DNA from: Candidatus Cryptobacteroides fimicaballi | GTDB taxonomy: Bacteria; Bacteroidota; Bacteroidia; Bacteroidales; UBA932 | DNA length: 41,038 bases | Direction of reading: 5' to 3' | Assembly: GCA_018065485.1 (NCBI GenBank) | Contig: JAGHTF010000011.1 | Location: forward strand, 1-41,038 | Shown here: piece after piece, positions 14,656-24,056 of the stretch | How the letters are laid out: each line of letters begins with the position of its first letter | Numbering within the stretch: position 1 is the first letter of the stretch | The notes under the pieces: model-generated | What the model was told of the DNA's origin: nothing | The model's database searches: none | What the model saw: only the letters and a program-made list of their open reading frames with translations | Made by a program: the position numbers and the translations under genes

Positions 14656-15953
14656 AATCTGTCCTCCTTTCCTGTTACGATGGCCAGCAATTCGTCATCT
14701 TTATAATACCTTGCAAGCGAATATGTGCGCAGTTTGTTGGAACAGGTCATAATCCTTCTCGATTTGGTGAGAGGATTCGACGTGTACATAAGCGGGCAGA
14801 TGGACGTGAGTTCCACCCCTGCCTTCCTTATCTGCGCGTATTTCGGAGTTTCGGCAAAGGCCTTGGCTACCGCGGGCGGGGTAAACAGAACCGTCTGGCA
14901 GGTAACCTTGTCCCTTCCGGCAGATTTCAAGCCTTCCAGAATCCTGTCCGCCCATTCCTCGAGCTGTGTCCTTGAGAGATGCGGGCAGCCTATGAAAGCT
15001 ATTGTTCCCTTCTTTTCGGGTTCTTTCCACATTACAGGGTAGGACTTGTACACCCTCTCCAACTCGGCATCGTCGATTATATACTCCCGGTATCCTTCCT
15101 GCAACAGGCTCTCTCCCAGCTCCTTAGCTTCCGGAGTAAGGTTTTCGACGTGATACAGGCCCACGGCTCCGTTGGAAGCGGTGGCGGCCCCGAAATCCTT
15201 CAGATAGGACTTACATTCGTCCGTAAGTTCGGTTCCTATCCACTTGTCGAGCCCCGTTACGTAAGGAACGTCTTCCATCACCTTAAGCCCTATTGCAGAG
15301 CCCAGAATCTGGGGCAGAGGTTTCTTTGTCGTATTAACCGTAACCTTCCATTTTGCCTTGCGCCCTTCGTCGGTCAAAAGGCCGAACTTTGGAACATATC
15401 CCACAATGGAGCCGAAGAGTTCTATCATACCGGAATTACGGTTGCAACGGGCTCCAAGCACCGAATTAGCGTAATTCACAGCACTGGACTCGGCCCAGGA
15501 AAGAATGTCGCCCTTTGCGGGAACATTGCCGATTTCGGGATAATAGCAGGTGCAGGTAAATGCATCATCGCTTTTGAGTCCGAGTTTGGTAAGCTGCTGT
15601 TCGTAACTCCCCTGCTTGCCGTAAAGAATCTTCGTATAAAGGAGTTTGTCCAGAAGGCTGCAGCTTACATTGTCTATGTCATTGGGCCTGGGGTCAGCGG
15701 TAAAACCTTCCTCAACCTTAAGGCCGGCACCAATCAACTCGTCCATTATCCTGAAAACGGGGGTGAGCAGTGACAGTCCGAAAGATGTAACCAGATGGCC
15801 CTCGCCGTGGGTCACCTTTACCAGTTCGGTAGCTTCGAACATATCGCCGTAGCGCACGATTGTCTCCATTACCTTCGCTTTTACAGCGCCCTGTCCGCCC
15901 TCCAGAATGTCTATCTGCTCGGGCGTCAGTTTCATTTTATATCGGTATGCCAT
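14652..15953 (-). CDS. Aconitase X catalytic large subunit (DUF521)
   Basis: A 433-residue aconitase X protein: 'LTPEQIDILEGGQGAVKAKVMETIVRYG' at the N-terminus, 'SWAESSAVNYANSVLGARCNRNSG' near 170, and 'GCPHLSRTQLEEWA' followed by 'CPLMYTSNPL' and 'MTCSNKLRTYS' toward the C-terminus. Conserved cysteines in the last two and in 'GARCNRN' are candidates for the iron-sulfur cluster ligands. It should dehydrate a hydroxy acid. The substrate is not defined by sequence; the partners (2-enoate-reductase-like flavoenzyme, PanE-like reductase) point away from a proline-only role. It starts seven bases after the flavoenzyme gene. Confidence 0.85.
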   Translation of the reverse strand: MAYRYKMKLTPEQIDILEGGQGAVKAKVMETIVRYGDMFEATELVKVTHGEGHLVTSFGLSLLTPVFRIMDELIGAGLKVEEGFTADPRPNDIDNVSCSLLDKLLYTKILYGKQGSYEQQLTKLGLKSDDAFTCTCYYPEIGNVPAKGDILSWAESSAVNYANSVLGARCNRNSGMIELFGSIVGYVPKFGLLTDEGRKAKWKVTVNTTKKPLPQILGSAIGLKVMEDVPYVTGLDKWIGTELTDECKSYLKDFGAATASNGAVGLYHVENLTPEAKELGESLLQEGYREYIIDDAELERVYKSYPVMWKEPEKKGTIAFIGCPHLSRTQLEEWADRILEGLKSAGRDKVTCQTVLFTPPAVAKAFAETPKYAQIRKAGVELTSICPLMYTSNPLTKSRRIMTCSNKLRTYSLARYYKDDELLAIVTGKEDRL

Positions 15954-15960
15954 ACTCTGT

Positions 15961-18015
15961 CTATATTTTCATTGCCACATCCCAGGCACGCCAGATGGCT
16001 GTACGCAGGTTACCTATTCCGTTGCAATCTCCGACAAGCTTGACTTTCCCCTTCTCCTCAAAGAGAGGCTGAGGTCTGTATCCCATCGATGTGATTACGG
16101 TATCTCCTTCTATTTCAAAGGTTTTTCCGTCTTTGTCTACTACGGTTACTCCCTTGTCGGTAAATTCCTTCAGTTTGGTGTCCAGATGCACCTCCACCTT
16201 GTTGAGTTCGAAGAAATCCCTCAGGTATGAACTGTTTGCAAGACATACGCCCTTAACTGCAATGAGGTCGTTCTTCATCTCCACAATCACGGGAGTCTTG
16301 CCCTTCAGGTAAAGGTCATAGGCAATTTCGCAACCGGAAAGACCTCCTCCTATTATGATAACCTTCTGTCCGGTAGGGGCTCCGCCCAGATAGTCGCAGG
16401 CCTCGATTGATTTCTCGATGCCGGGAATGCGGGGACGGTTTGCCTTTCCTCCCGTTGCAACCACGACATTGTCGAATTCTCCGAGTTCTTCAATGGACCG
16501 GACTTCGGTATTGAACCGGATTTCGATTCCAAGATCCTTCATTTCCTTGGCATACCAGGCGAGCAGTTCCCTGTCCTTCTCCTTGAACGAGGGCGCGGCG
16601 GCAAAGTTGAACACTCCGCCCAGACGCTGCGACTTTTCGAATATCACCGGCTTGTGGCCTCGCAGGGCAAGTACGCGGGCAGTTTCCATTCCGCCGATTC
16701 CGGCACCTATCACAGCCACTTTCTTCTGTTTCTTAGCGGGAACAATCTTATACTTGCGAGACTGCATAGTAGTGGGATTGATTGCACAGCGGGCCATTCC
16801 CATATTGTCGGAAAGGCTCTGGTCGTTGCCCACTCCCTTGTACGATGCCATATTGAAACAGGCATTGTGACAGCAGATGCAGGGACGAATCGACTCCAGG
16901 TCGCCTTTCATAAGTTTGGTAATCCACTGAGGGTCGGCAAGGAACTGACGGGCAACGCCCATAGCGTCTATCTGTCCGGCCGCTACTGCCTCGGCAGCGG
17001 TCTCGGGAGTCATTCGGCCGGCGCATACCACCGGGATATCCACAAATTTCTTGATGTGGCTTACGTCCTCGAGGTTGCAGTTCTGCGGCATATACATAGG
17101 CGGATGAGCCCAGTACCAGGCATCGTAGGTTCCGTTGTCGCAGTTGAGCATATCGTATCCGGCGTCCTGCAGATATTTTGCGGCTCTCTCGCTCTCTTCC
17201 ATATCGCGGCCAACCTCAACGTAGTCTTCGCCGGGCATCGCGCCTTTTCCGAAGTCCTTGGTTTTGGAGACTACCGAATAACGCAGAGAAACGGGGAAAT
17301 CCTTGCCACAGACATTCTTGATGGCCTTCACGATTTCTACGGGGAAACGGTATCGGTTCTCGAAACTTCCACCGTACTCGTCGTCACGCAGGTTAGTATA
17401 TTTCATCGTAAACTGGTCCAGAAGGTAGCCTTCGTGAACAGCGTGAATCTCCACACCGTCCACACCTGCATCCATACACAGTTTGGCTGTCTTGGCAAAG
17501 GCCTCAACCATTTCATCGATTTCCTTCTTGGTCAGCGGACGGGACATACAGCTTTCTTCCCAGCGGTTGGGGGTAGCCGAAGCCGAAGCCGTGAGGTAGT
17601 CCATATCCAGAATCGGCTTCATAACAAGACCCAGTGCCTTGTTCTTGCACGCCTTTACCATAATGTCGTTGATGGCCATACTTCTGCCGAATCCGGCCGT
17701 CATCTGCACGAACATCTTGGCTCCGGTCTTGTGGAACTCATCCATAAATTCCTTGAGTTCCTTGAACTTACCCTTTCCCTGATACAGCCATTTACCAAGA
17801 ATGATATCCTTGATGGGCGCAATACCGGGCAGAATAAGTCCGACGTTGTTTTTTGCTCTCTCGAGAAGGAAGTTCGCGGCTTCCTTGTCAAAGTGGTTGG
17901 GTTCCAGCCATCCGAAAATGGATGTGCCTCCCATAGAAGTCATCACAATGCGGTTCTTGATTTCTACATTGCCTATCTTCCACGGGGTAAACAGGGCTTC
18001 ATACTTTTGGTCCAT
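15961..18015 (-). CDS. NADH:flavin oxidoreductase / 2-enoate-reductase-type flavoprotein
   Basis: The 684-residue enzyme has an N-terminal FMN-binding TIM barrel of the Old Yellow Enzyme family (about 1-360; 'GVDGVEIHAVHEGYLLDQF', 'NLRDDEYGGSFENRYRF'). Next are four iron-sulfur cysteines in a 2,4-dienoyl-CoA-reductase arrangement ('CICCHNAC', then 'RCAINP'). A two-dinucleotide-fold C-terminal half follows for FAD and NAD(P)H ('AVIGAGIGGMETARVLALRGH', 'IIIGGGLSGCEIAYDL'). Relatives reduce the C=C bond of 2-enoates, dienoyl-CoAs or bile acids. Here it directly precedes aconitase X, a dehydratase whose product could be its substrate. The start ATG at 18015 is 32 bases after mutS. Confidence 0.85.
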   Translation of the reverse strand: MDQKYEALFTPWKIGNVEIKNRIVMTSMGGTSIFGWLEPNHFDKEAANFLLERAKNNVGLILPGIAPIKDIILGKWLYQGKGKFKELKEFMDEFHKTGAKMFVQMTAGFGRSMAINDIMVKACKNKALGLVMKPILDMDYLTASASATPNRWEESCMSRPLTKKEIDEMVEAFAKTAKLCMDAGVDGVEIHAVHEGYLLDQFTMKYTNLRDDEYGGSFENRYRFPVEIVKAIKNVCGKDFPVSLRYSVVSKTKDFGKGAMPGEDYVEVGRDMEESERAAKYLQDAGYDMLNCDNGTYDAWYWAHPPMYMPQNCNLEDVSHIKKFVDIPVVCAGRMTPETAAEAVAAGQIDAMGVARQFLADPQWITKLMKGDLESIRPCICCHNACFNMASYKGVGNDQSLSDNMGMARCAINPTTMQSRKYKIVPAKKQKKVAVIGAGIGGMETARVLALRGHKPVIFEKSQRLGGVFNFAAAPSFKEKDRELLAWYAKEMKDLGIEIRFNTEVRSIEELGEFDNVVVATGGKANRPRIPGIEKSIEACDYLGGAPTGQKVIIIGGGLSGCEIAYDLYLKGKTPVIVEMKNDLIAVKGVCLANSSYLRDFFELNKVEVHLDTKLKEFTDKGVTVVDKDGKTFEIEGDTVITSMGYRPQPLFEEKGKVKLVGDCNGIGNLRTAIWRAWDVAMKI

Positions 18016-18047
18016 AGGTTAGTGTTATTATGTTGTTTGGTTTATCT

Positions 18048-20621
18048 TTAAAACAGTTCTTCCTTTATCTTGCGGAGCAGGTCGAACGCCTGCATAGGAG
18101 TAATGTTGTTGATATCTACCTTTTCAATCTTCTCGCGGATTGAGCTCAGGGTCGGGTCATCGAGCTGGAAAATCGACAATTGCACTCCCTCGGCAGACTC
18201 GGCAGAGGGGGAATGCCCGTTTTCAAGATTTCTCAAGGTCCTTTCGGCGCTCTCGATTACTTCTCGGGGCATCCCGGCCATTCTGGCAACGTGTACTCCG
18301 AAACTGTGGGCAGAGCCTCCCTCGCAAAGTTTTCTCAAGAAAATTATTTCCTTGCCCGATTCCTTCACCGATACGTGATAGTTCTTAACTCTGGGATAGA
18401 GGCTTTCAAGGTCGTTGAGTTCGTGGTAGTGGGTGGCAAACAGTGTCTTGGCTCCCTTTCCCTTCTCGTGAATGAATTCCACAAGAGCTCTGGCTATGGA
18501 CATTCCGTCGTAAGTCGATGTTCCCCTTCCAATCTCGTCGAGCAATACCAGGGAACGCCGCGACAGATTGTGCATAATCATCGATGTCTCAAGCATTTCC
18601 ACCATAAAGGTGGATTCTCCCCGGGAAATGTTGTCGGTCGCCCCCACACGGGTGAAGATTTTGTCGAAATATCCCATCTCCACACTCTTTGCAGGCACAA
18701 ACGAACCTATCTGCGCCATCAGCACAATAAGGGCCGTCTGTCTCAGGAGGGCGGATTTTCCGGCCATATTGGGCCCGGTGAGGATAATTATCTGATTGCC
18801 GTTGCTCTCCAGGCTGATGTCGTTGGGCACATACTCCTGCCCCGGCTCCATCAGCGTTTCTATTACAGGGTGCCGGCCCTCCTTGATTTCCAGGCCGTTT
18901 CCTTTGTTCACGACAGCACGGCAATAGCCTCTTTCGTCGGCCAGCAGACCGAAATCCGACAGTACGTCAAGCTTGGAGATAACCGCACAGCTTTTCTGGA
19001 TATCCTTTACATAACCCTGCATCTCCGCTATGAGATTTGCGTAGATTCCCGATTCAATGGCATATATCCTGTCCTCCGCCGTGAGTATCTTCTCTTCGTA
19101 TTCCTTGAGTTCCCTGGTAATATAGCGCTCTGCACTTACAAGGGTCTGCTTCCTTATCCATTCTGCAGGAACCTGCTCCCTGTACATATTACGGACTTCG
19201 ATATAATATCCGAATACGTTGTTATAACCTATTTTAAGGGAATTTATCCCGGTCCTTTCGATTTCCCTGCGCTGCATTTCCTGCAGGAATTCCTTCCCTC
19301 CGCGGGAGATTTCCCTCAATTCATCCAGTTCCCGGTCAACTCCGGCGGCAATCACATCCCCTTTCCCCACCAGGGCGGCAGGCTCTTCGCACAGAATCTG
19401 CCTTATCCGGGTTTCCAATTTGGTAAAATCCTTCACCGAGCGTCCCAGCGAGCACAGTACCTCAACTCCGGAGGCTTCGCAAAGCTCTCTGACAGGAACG
19501 AATCGTCCAAGACTGCGGCTCAGACCCAGCGCTTCGCGCGGATGAATCTTTCCGGTTGCAACGCGGGACATTACCCTTTCCATATCTCCTATCTGCGAAA
19601 TATCCTGCCGGATGGTTTCCCGTTCCTCGGGATTTTCCTTGAAATACTGCACCGCATCATAGCGCGCGTTGAGTTCGTCTATATCCATTACCGGCATTGC
19701 AAGCCATTGGCGCAGAAGCCTTGCTCCCATAGGAGAACTGCACCTGTCGAGTACGTCCACCAGACTTACCCCGTCCTTGCCGGCATTGCTCTGGAAAATC
19801 TCAAGATTGCGGAAAGTAAAACGGTCCATCCACACAAACTTGCCCTCATCGATTCTGGAAAGCGAACAGATATTCCTGAGTCCTGTGTGCTGCGTCCTTT
19901 CGAGATAGACTATGAGTGCCCCGGCAGAGCAAACCGCCAGAGGAAATTTCTCCACCGCAAAGCCCTTCAGGGAGGTTGTTCCGAACTGACGGCAGAGCTT
20001 TTCATACGCCGCGTCATAAACAAAGGCCCATTCGTCTAAAGAACTTACGTAGAAATCGGGGAATTTCTCCCTTATCATTCTAACGGAATCGCTGCACGCC
20101 ACTATTTCCCTTGCGTGCAACGAAGACATAAGGGAAGAAACGTATTCAGGGGAACCCTGGGCCAGCTGAAACGTACCGGTACTGACGTCGAGAAAGGCAA
20201 CTCCGGCTTCTTCCCCCTCAAAACAGAGTCCTGCCAGATAGTTGTGCTCCTTCTGGTCCAGCATTCCTTCGCCAAAGGCAATGCCGGGAGTAAGAATCTC
20301 TGTTACTCCCCTCTTTACAAGTTTGTTCCTTGCCAGCGCAGGATCTTCCAGCTGATCACATACCGCAACTTTATATCCTGCACGGATAAGTTTGGTAATA
20401 TACTGTTCTATAGCGTGATGAGGGAATCCGGCCATCGGGGTAGATTCCTTATCCCCGTTACTCCTTTTGGTAAGCACCAGACCCAGAACCTTGCTCGCAA
20501 GCAGAGCATCGTCGCTGTATGTTTCATAGAAATCCCCCACCCTGTACAACAGGATAGCCTCGGGATTCTGCGCTTTGATGCTGAAATACTGCTTGAGCAG
20601 CGGGGTGTCTTCTCTGGCCAT
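18048..20621 (-). CDS. mutS: DNA mismatch repair protein MutS
   Basis: At 857 residues this is full-length MutS1. The mismatch-reading Phe-X-Glu motif is present (F31-Y-E33 in 'GDFYETY'), as are the Walker A 'GPNMAGKS' (about 616-623), Walker B 'LLDEIGRGTST' (about 693-703) and the composite-site segment 'ATDNISRGESTFMVEM'. Near the C-terminus 'QLSIF' (about 814) looks like a sliding-clamp binding motif. It recognises mismatches with MutL and starts repair. The gene follows the NSS symporter by nine bases, so it sits in the thyA-folA operon. Confidence 0.97.
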   Translation of the reverse strand: MAREDTPLLKQYFSIKAQNPEAILLYRVGDFYETYSDDALLASKVLGLVLTKRSNGDKESTPMAGFPHHAIEQYITKLIRAGYKVAVCDQLEDPALARNKLVKRGVTEILTPGIAFGEGMLDQKEHNYLAGLCFEGEEAGVAFLDVSTGTFQLAQGSPEYVSSLMSSLHAREIVACSDSVRMIREKFPDFYVSSLDEWAFVYDAAYEKLCRQFGTTSLKGFAVEKFPLAVCSAGALIVYLERTQHTGLRNICSLSRIDEGKFVWMDRFTFRNLEIFQSNAGKDGVSLVDVLDRCSSPMGARLLRQWLAMPVMDIDELNARYDAVQYFKENPEERETIRQDISQIGDMERVMSRVATGKIHPREALGLSRSLGRFVPVRELCEASGVEVLCSLGRSVKDFTKLETRIRQILCEEPAALVGKGDVIAAGVDRELDELREISRGGKEFLQEMQRREIERTGINSLKIGYNNVFGYYIEVRNMYREQVPAEWIRKQTLVSAERYITRELKEYEEKILTAEDRIYAIESGIYANLIAEMQGYVKDIQKSCAVISKLDVLSDFGLLADERGYCRAVVNKGNGLEIKEGRHPVIETLMEPGQEYVPNDISLESNGNQIIILTGPNMAGKSALLRQTALIVLMAQIGSFVPAKSVEMGYFDKIFTRVGATDNISRGESTFMVEMLETSMIMHNLSRRSLVLLDEIGRGTSTYDGMSIARALVEFIHEKGKGAKTLFATHYHELNDLESLYPRVKNYHVSVKESGKEIIFLRKLCEGGSAHSFGVHVARMAGMPREVIESAERTLRNLENGHSPSAESAEGVQLSIFQLDDPTLSSIREKIEKVDINNITPMQAFDLLRKIKEELF

Positions 20622-20630
20622 AGTCCGCTT

Positions 20631-21995
20631 TTAATTGAAGATATTGGTAATGAAAATCAGAACCAGCATAACCGGCACAATGTATCTCACCCAGAAATAA
20701 AGCAGAGGAAACAGTTTTACCGAAACTTTGTTGGTCCCCTCGTTCGTAAGTTCGCTCCGCACTTTATTCCTATCCATTTTCCATCCTACAACAACGGCAA
20801 ACAGCAGGGACCCTAAAATCATCAGCAGATTGGAAGAAACTTTATCCAATAATCCGAATATGTTGTTCCCCCTTATCTGAATCCAGGACAAAGGTCCGAA
20901 TGACAGACTGCATATTATGCCTATCGCCACACATACTCCGAAACAGAGGAACGTAGCTTTCCTTCTGCTTAGGTGTTTTTCCTCCACAAAGTATTCTACA
21001 AGCACCTCGAGCATTGAGATTTCGGAAGTTATTGCAGCGCCGAGAATGGAGAGGAAGAACAATATCGGAACCAGATAACTCAGAATTGGAGAAACGTCCC
21101 CCATCGAAGCGAAAATATAGGGCAAGGTCTCAAAAACAAGAGAAGGTCCGGCATTGGCTTCTATACCGGCCGAGAATACAGCCGGAATTATTGCAAAACC
21201 TGCAAGAATTGCAAAGACAGTATCGAAGATTACCGTAAAAAAGCCAGCTGTAACAATACTCTCATCCTTTCTCATATAGGAAGAGAAAACGAGAATCGTA
21301 CCCACCCCGAGAGACAGGGAGAAGAACGACTGCCCCATTGCGCTCGCCAGGGCTCCCGGAGTTATCTTCCCGAAATCGGGTTTGAGCAGATAATTGATTC
21401 CGTCCACCGCCCCCGGCAGAGAGCAGGAATATCCAACGATTGTCAGTATCAGCACGAACAGCATCGGGACTGTAATATTGTTGAACTTCTCTATCCCCTT
21501 CTTCAATCCGCGGGCTACAATTGCCGCTGTTATTGTAAGGAAAATTATGTGGGAAATTATAGGCTCGAAGACCGATGAGGAGTATTCCCCGAAGAAGGCT
21601 ACCGCCTCTTCCTTTGAAATTCTTCCGAATACTCCGGTGCAGGCTCTTATGAAATAATCCAGGGCCCATCCGCCGACTACACTGTAAAAAGATGTAATCA
21701 GCAAGGGAGCCACAATTAAAAGGCCACACCACTTTCTGCCTGCTTTGCCGTTAAAAAAAGTTTTTATTGTGGATACCATTCCCTTTCCGCTGCTTCTTCC
21801 AAGCAGGGACTCGGTAAAGAAAATCGGCAGTGCTACAAGCAACGAACACAGGAGGTATATCACTATGAATGCCGCTCCTCCGTTTTCACCGGCCATATAA
21901 GGGAAGCGCCAGATATTGCCCAACCCTATGGCTGAACCTGCAAAAGCGGCAAGCAGAGCAAGACGTCCGCTGAATTTTTCTCTTTCCTGTTTCAT
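20631..21995 (-). CDS. Sodium-dependent transporter, NSS (neurotransmitter:sodium symporter) family
   Basis: A 454-residue inner-membrane protein with about eleven or twelve hydrophobic helices and the NSS family signature at the start, 'AAFAGSAIGLGNIWRFPYMAGENGGAAF', which forms the sodium and substrate site in LeuT-like transporters. 'SFFSLSLGVGTILVFSSYM' matches helix 6. Substrates in bacteria are usually amino acids such as Trp, Tyr or Leu, but the substrate here is unknown. The ATG overlaps the folA stop by four bases (ATGA). Confidence 0.92.
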   Translation of the reverse strand: MKQEREKFSGRLALLAAFAGSAIGLGNIWRFPYMAGENGGAAFIVIYLLCSLLVALPIFFTESLLGRSSGKGMVSTIKTFFNGKAGRKWCGLLIVAPLLITSFYSVVGGWALDYFIRACTGVFGRISKEEAVAFFGEYSSSVFEPIISHIIFLTITAAIVARGLKKGIEKFNNITVPMLFVLILTIVGYSCSLPGAVDGINYLLKPDFGKITPGALASAMGQSFFSLSLGVGTILVFSSYMRKDESIVTAGFFTVIFDTVFAILAGFAIIPAVFSAGIEANAGPSLVFETLPYIFASMGDVSPILSYLVPILFFLSILGAAITSEISMLEVLVEYFVEEKHLSRRKATFLCFGVCVAIGIICSLSFGPLSWIQIRGNNIFGLLDKVSSNLLMILGSLLFAVVVGWKMDRNKVRSELTNEGTNKVSVKLFPLLYFWVRYIVPVMLVLIFITNIFN

Positions 21996-22480
21996 TTTCT
22001 CTTATAGATTTCAAATTCGAACCTGTATCCCGTAAGTTCGTCGCAGTACGTATCAGAAACACTTGTCCTCTCCCATACCGAAAGGTCTATTTCCGGGAAA
22101 AACACATCGGCCTCCGGAACAACTGCGTGAACCCGCGTAATATAAAGAGTATCCATATCGTCGAGAGCCGCCCTGTAAACCGAAGCGCCCCCGATTATGA
22201 AACATTTTTGCGCATCCGATGCGGCTTCGTACGCCTCCTCGAAAGAATATACGCACTGAGCCTCGGGAATAGGGTCTCCTCCAAGATTCAAGACTATGTT
22301 TTTCCTGCCCGGAAGAGGATGTCTTGGGAGAGAAAAATATGTAGTCCGGCCCATTATTACGGGAAAGCCCTTTGTGGTTTCCTTAAAATACTTCAGGTCC
22401 TCGCTCAGATGCCAGGGAAGATTTCCCTTGACCCCGATTTCGTTCCTGTCGCCGACTGCGACTATCAGACATTTTTCCAT
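21992..22480 (-). CDS. folA: Dihydrofolate reductase
   Basis: The 162-residue product shows the DHFR pattern: 'IVAVGDRNEIGVKGNLPWHLSEDLKYFKETT' with the catalytic acidic residue in 'SEDLKYFK', 'PVIMGRTTYFSLP..PLPGRKNIVL' for NADPH and folate, and 'CFIIGGASVYRAAL'. It reduces dihydrofolate to tetrahydrofolate, restoring the cofactor used by thymidylate synthase encoded just upstream (two-base gap). The gene pair thyA-folA is classical. Confidence 0.96.
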   Translation of the reverse strand: MEKCLIVAVGDRNEIGVKGNLPWHLSEDLKYFKETTKGFPVIMGRTTYFSLPRHPLPGRKNIVLNLGGDPIPEAQCVYSFEEAYEAASDAQKCFIIGGASVYRAALDDMDTLYITRVHAVVPEADVFFPEIDLSVWERTSVSDTYCDELTGYRFEFEIYKRK

Positions 22481-22482
22481 AT

Positions 22483-23277
22483 TTAAACTGCTACAGGAGC
22501 CTTGATTGCAGGCCAGGGGTTATACTCTTCGAGGGTGAAATCTTCGTATTTGAAATCGAAGATACTCTTGACCTCAGGATTGATTTTCATTTTAGGAAGG
22601 GGACGCGGCTCGCGTGAAAGCTGTTCTCTTACCTGCTCGAAATGGTTCCGGTAAATATGTGTGTCCCCCGTGGTATGCACAAACTCTCCGGGCTTCAGAC
22701 CGCATACCTGAGCAATCATCATTGTCAGAAGCGCATAGGATGCAATATTGAAGGGAACTCCGAGGAAAGTATCCGCGCTGCGCTGATAAAGCTGGCAGCT
22801 GAGTTTTCCGTCAGCCACGTAGAACTGAAAGAAACAGTGGCAGGGAGGCAGTGCCATCCTGTCCACGTCGGAAGGATTCCAGGCACACACTATCATTCTG
22901 CGGGAATCAGGATTCTTCTTTATTGTTTCGATAACCTCCGAAAGCTGGTCTATCGCGCGTCCGTCGGGGGTACGCCAACTGCGCCACTGCTGGCCGTAAA
23001 CGGGGCCAAGGTCTCCGTTTTCGTCGGCCCATTCGTCCCAGATGCTCACCCCGTGTTCCTTGAGGTAGGAGATATTGGTATCCCCCTTTATGAACCAAAG
23101 GAGTTCATAGATTATGGACTTGAGATGCACCTTTTTCGTGGTAAGCAAAGGGAAGCCCTCGCTCAGGTCAAAGCGCATCTGGTATCCGAAAATGCTTTTG
23201 GTGCCAACGCCGGTACGGTCAGTCTTTAACGTGCCGCAGTCCATTATCTGCTTCAGGAGGTTCAGGTACTGTTTCAT
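22483..23277 (-). CDS. thyA: Thymidylate synthase
   Basis: The protein is 264 residues, the same length as E. coli ThyA. The nucleophile is Cys146 in '[12 protein letters not shown]', and the dUMP-binding '[21 protein letters not shown]' and the arginine segment '[12 protein letters not shown]' are intact. It converts dUMP to dTMP using methylene-tetrahydrofolate. Its ATG overlaps the stop of the DUF5106 lipoprotein gene (ATGA). Confidence 0.97.
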   Translation of the reverse strand: MKQYLNLLKQIMDCGTLKTDRTGVGTKSIFGYQMRFDLSEGFPLLTTKKVHLKSIIYELLWFIKGDTNISYLKEHGVSIWDEWADENGDLGPVYGQQWRSWRTPDGRAIDQLSEVIETIKKNPDSRRMIVCAWNPSDVDRMALPPCHCFFQFYVADGKLSCQLYQRSADTFLGVPFNIASYALLTMMIAQVCGLKPGEFVHTTGDTHIYRNHFEQVREQLSREPRPLPKMKINPEVKSIFDFKYEDFTLEEYNPWPAIKAPVAV

Positions 23278-24056
23278 ATTATATTCGATAAAAGGGCAAA
23301 GACAGCCTCCACAGGAGCATCTTTGAGTATAACTTTCTTATATTCGTCCAAAACGTAAAGAGAAGGGATTGCTCTCACATTGTATAGCAAATCCTGTCTT
23401 ATAATATAATTCGGGTCATATCCGTTCTCCCAGTCCGAAGGATAATCCACAGCATATTTTCTCCACTCTTCCAAATCCTCATCGATATAGATGTTCAGGA
23501 CTGCTATCCTTCCGGTGGCAACCGCCAGACGGAAGGCCTCGCTGGACTGCAGAGCGTCCGTGATTTCTTTACAGGCTTCACATCCGGGATTTGAAAAGAA
23601 CAGCAGGGTTGTCTGTGCCTGAATGTCATACAGCCGTCTTCTCTTCCCATCCAAAGTCACATATTCGAAATCCGCCGCATTGGTTCCACGACGGTTCAGG
23701 GAGCACATCTTTACCTGCCTTGCATAGAACGGACGCAGCGAATCCGGCGTACTCTCACTGTTTGCCATCTCCTTTACAAACGGCAGATACACATCTTCGT
23801 TCCGCAACGGAGAATTCGGGTCATAGAGATAATCCTGAACCAACTGCAGCATTGCTGAATCTTCGCAGTGACGATGATAGAAAACCTTCATACTGTCCGC
23901 AATCTGCGCATCGGTTTTCCCTCCCAACGTTCTTAGGAACGTCATCAGGGTCTGTTCTGCGCTTACCGGCACCGCAGGCTCGGCCTTTTTCCCTGCATTG
24001 GAACAGGAAACAAGCGCAAAGCTGACAAGAACAACTATGCTAATCTTCCTTTTCAT
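23274..24056 (-). CDS. DUF5106-type thioredoxin-like lipoprotein
   Basis: A 260-residue protein with a lipoprotein signal (lipobox LVSC, Cys18). A helical N-terminal region of about 100 residues (DUF5106-like) is followed by a thioredoxin-fold domain from about 125, with an active-site-like '[10 protein letters not shown]' (Cys159, Cys162) and the cis-Pro loop 'RAIPSLYVL'. It probably acts as a periplasm-facing thiol reductase or disulfide handler. It overlaps the upstream transporter gene by 17 bases and thyA by four. The substrate is unknown. Confidence 0.8.
   Translation of the reverse strand: MKRKISIVVLVSFALVSCSNAGKKAEPAVPVSAEQTLMTFLRTLGGKTDAQIADSMKVFYHRHCEDSAMLQLVQDYLYDPNSPLRNEDVYLPFVKEMANSESTPDSLRPFYARQVKMCSLNRRGTNAADFEYVTLDGKRRRLYDIQAQTTLLFFSNPGCEACKEITDALQSSEAFRLAVATGRIAVLNIYIDEDLEEWRKYAVDYPSDWENGYDPNYIIRQDLLYNVRAIPSLYVLDEYKKVILKDAPVEAVFALLSNII

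Noticed and set aside
18180-20039. 619-residue plus-strand ORF opposite mutS
   Set aside because: It is a shadow of MutS codons in another frame, with no recognisable domain or start signal; the same holds for 16654..18051 opposite the flavoenzyme and 24175..25338 opposite the cotransporter.
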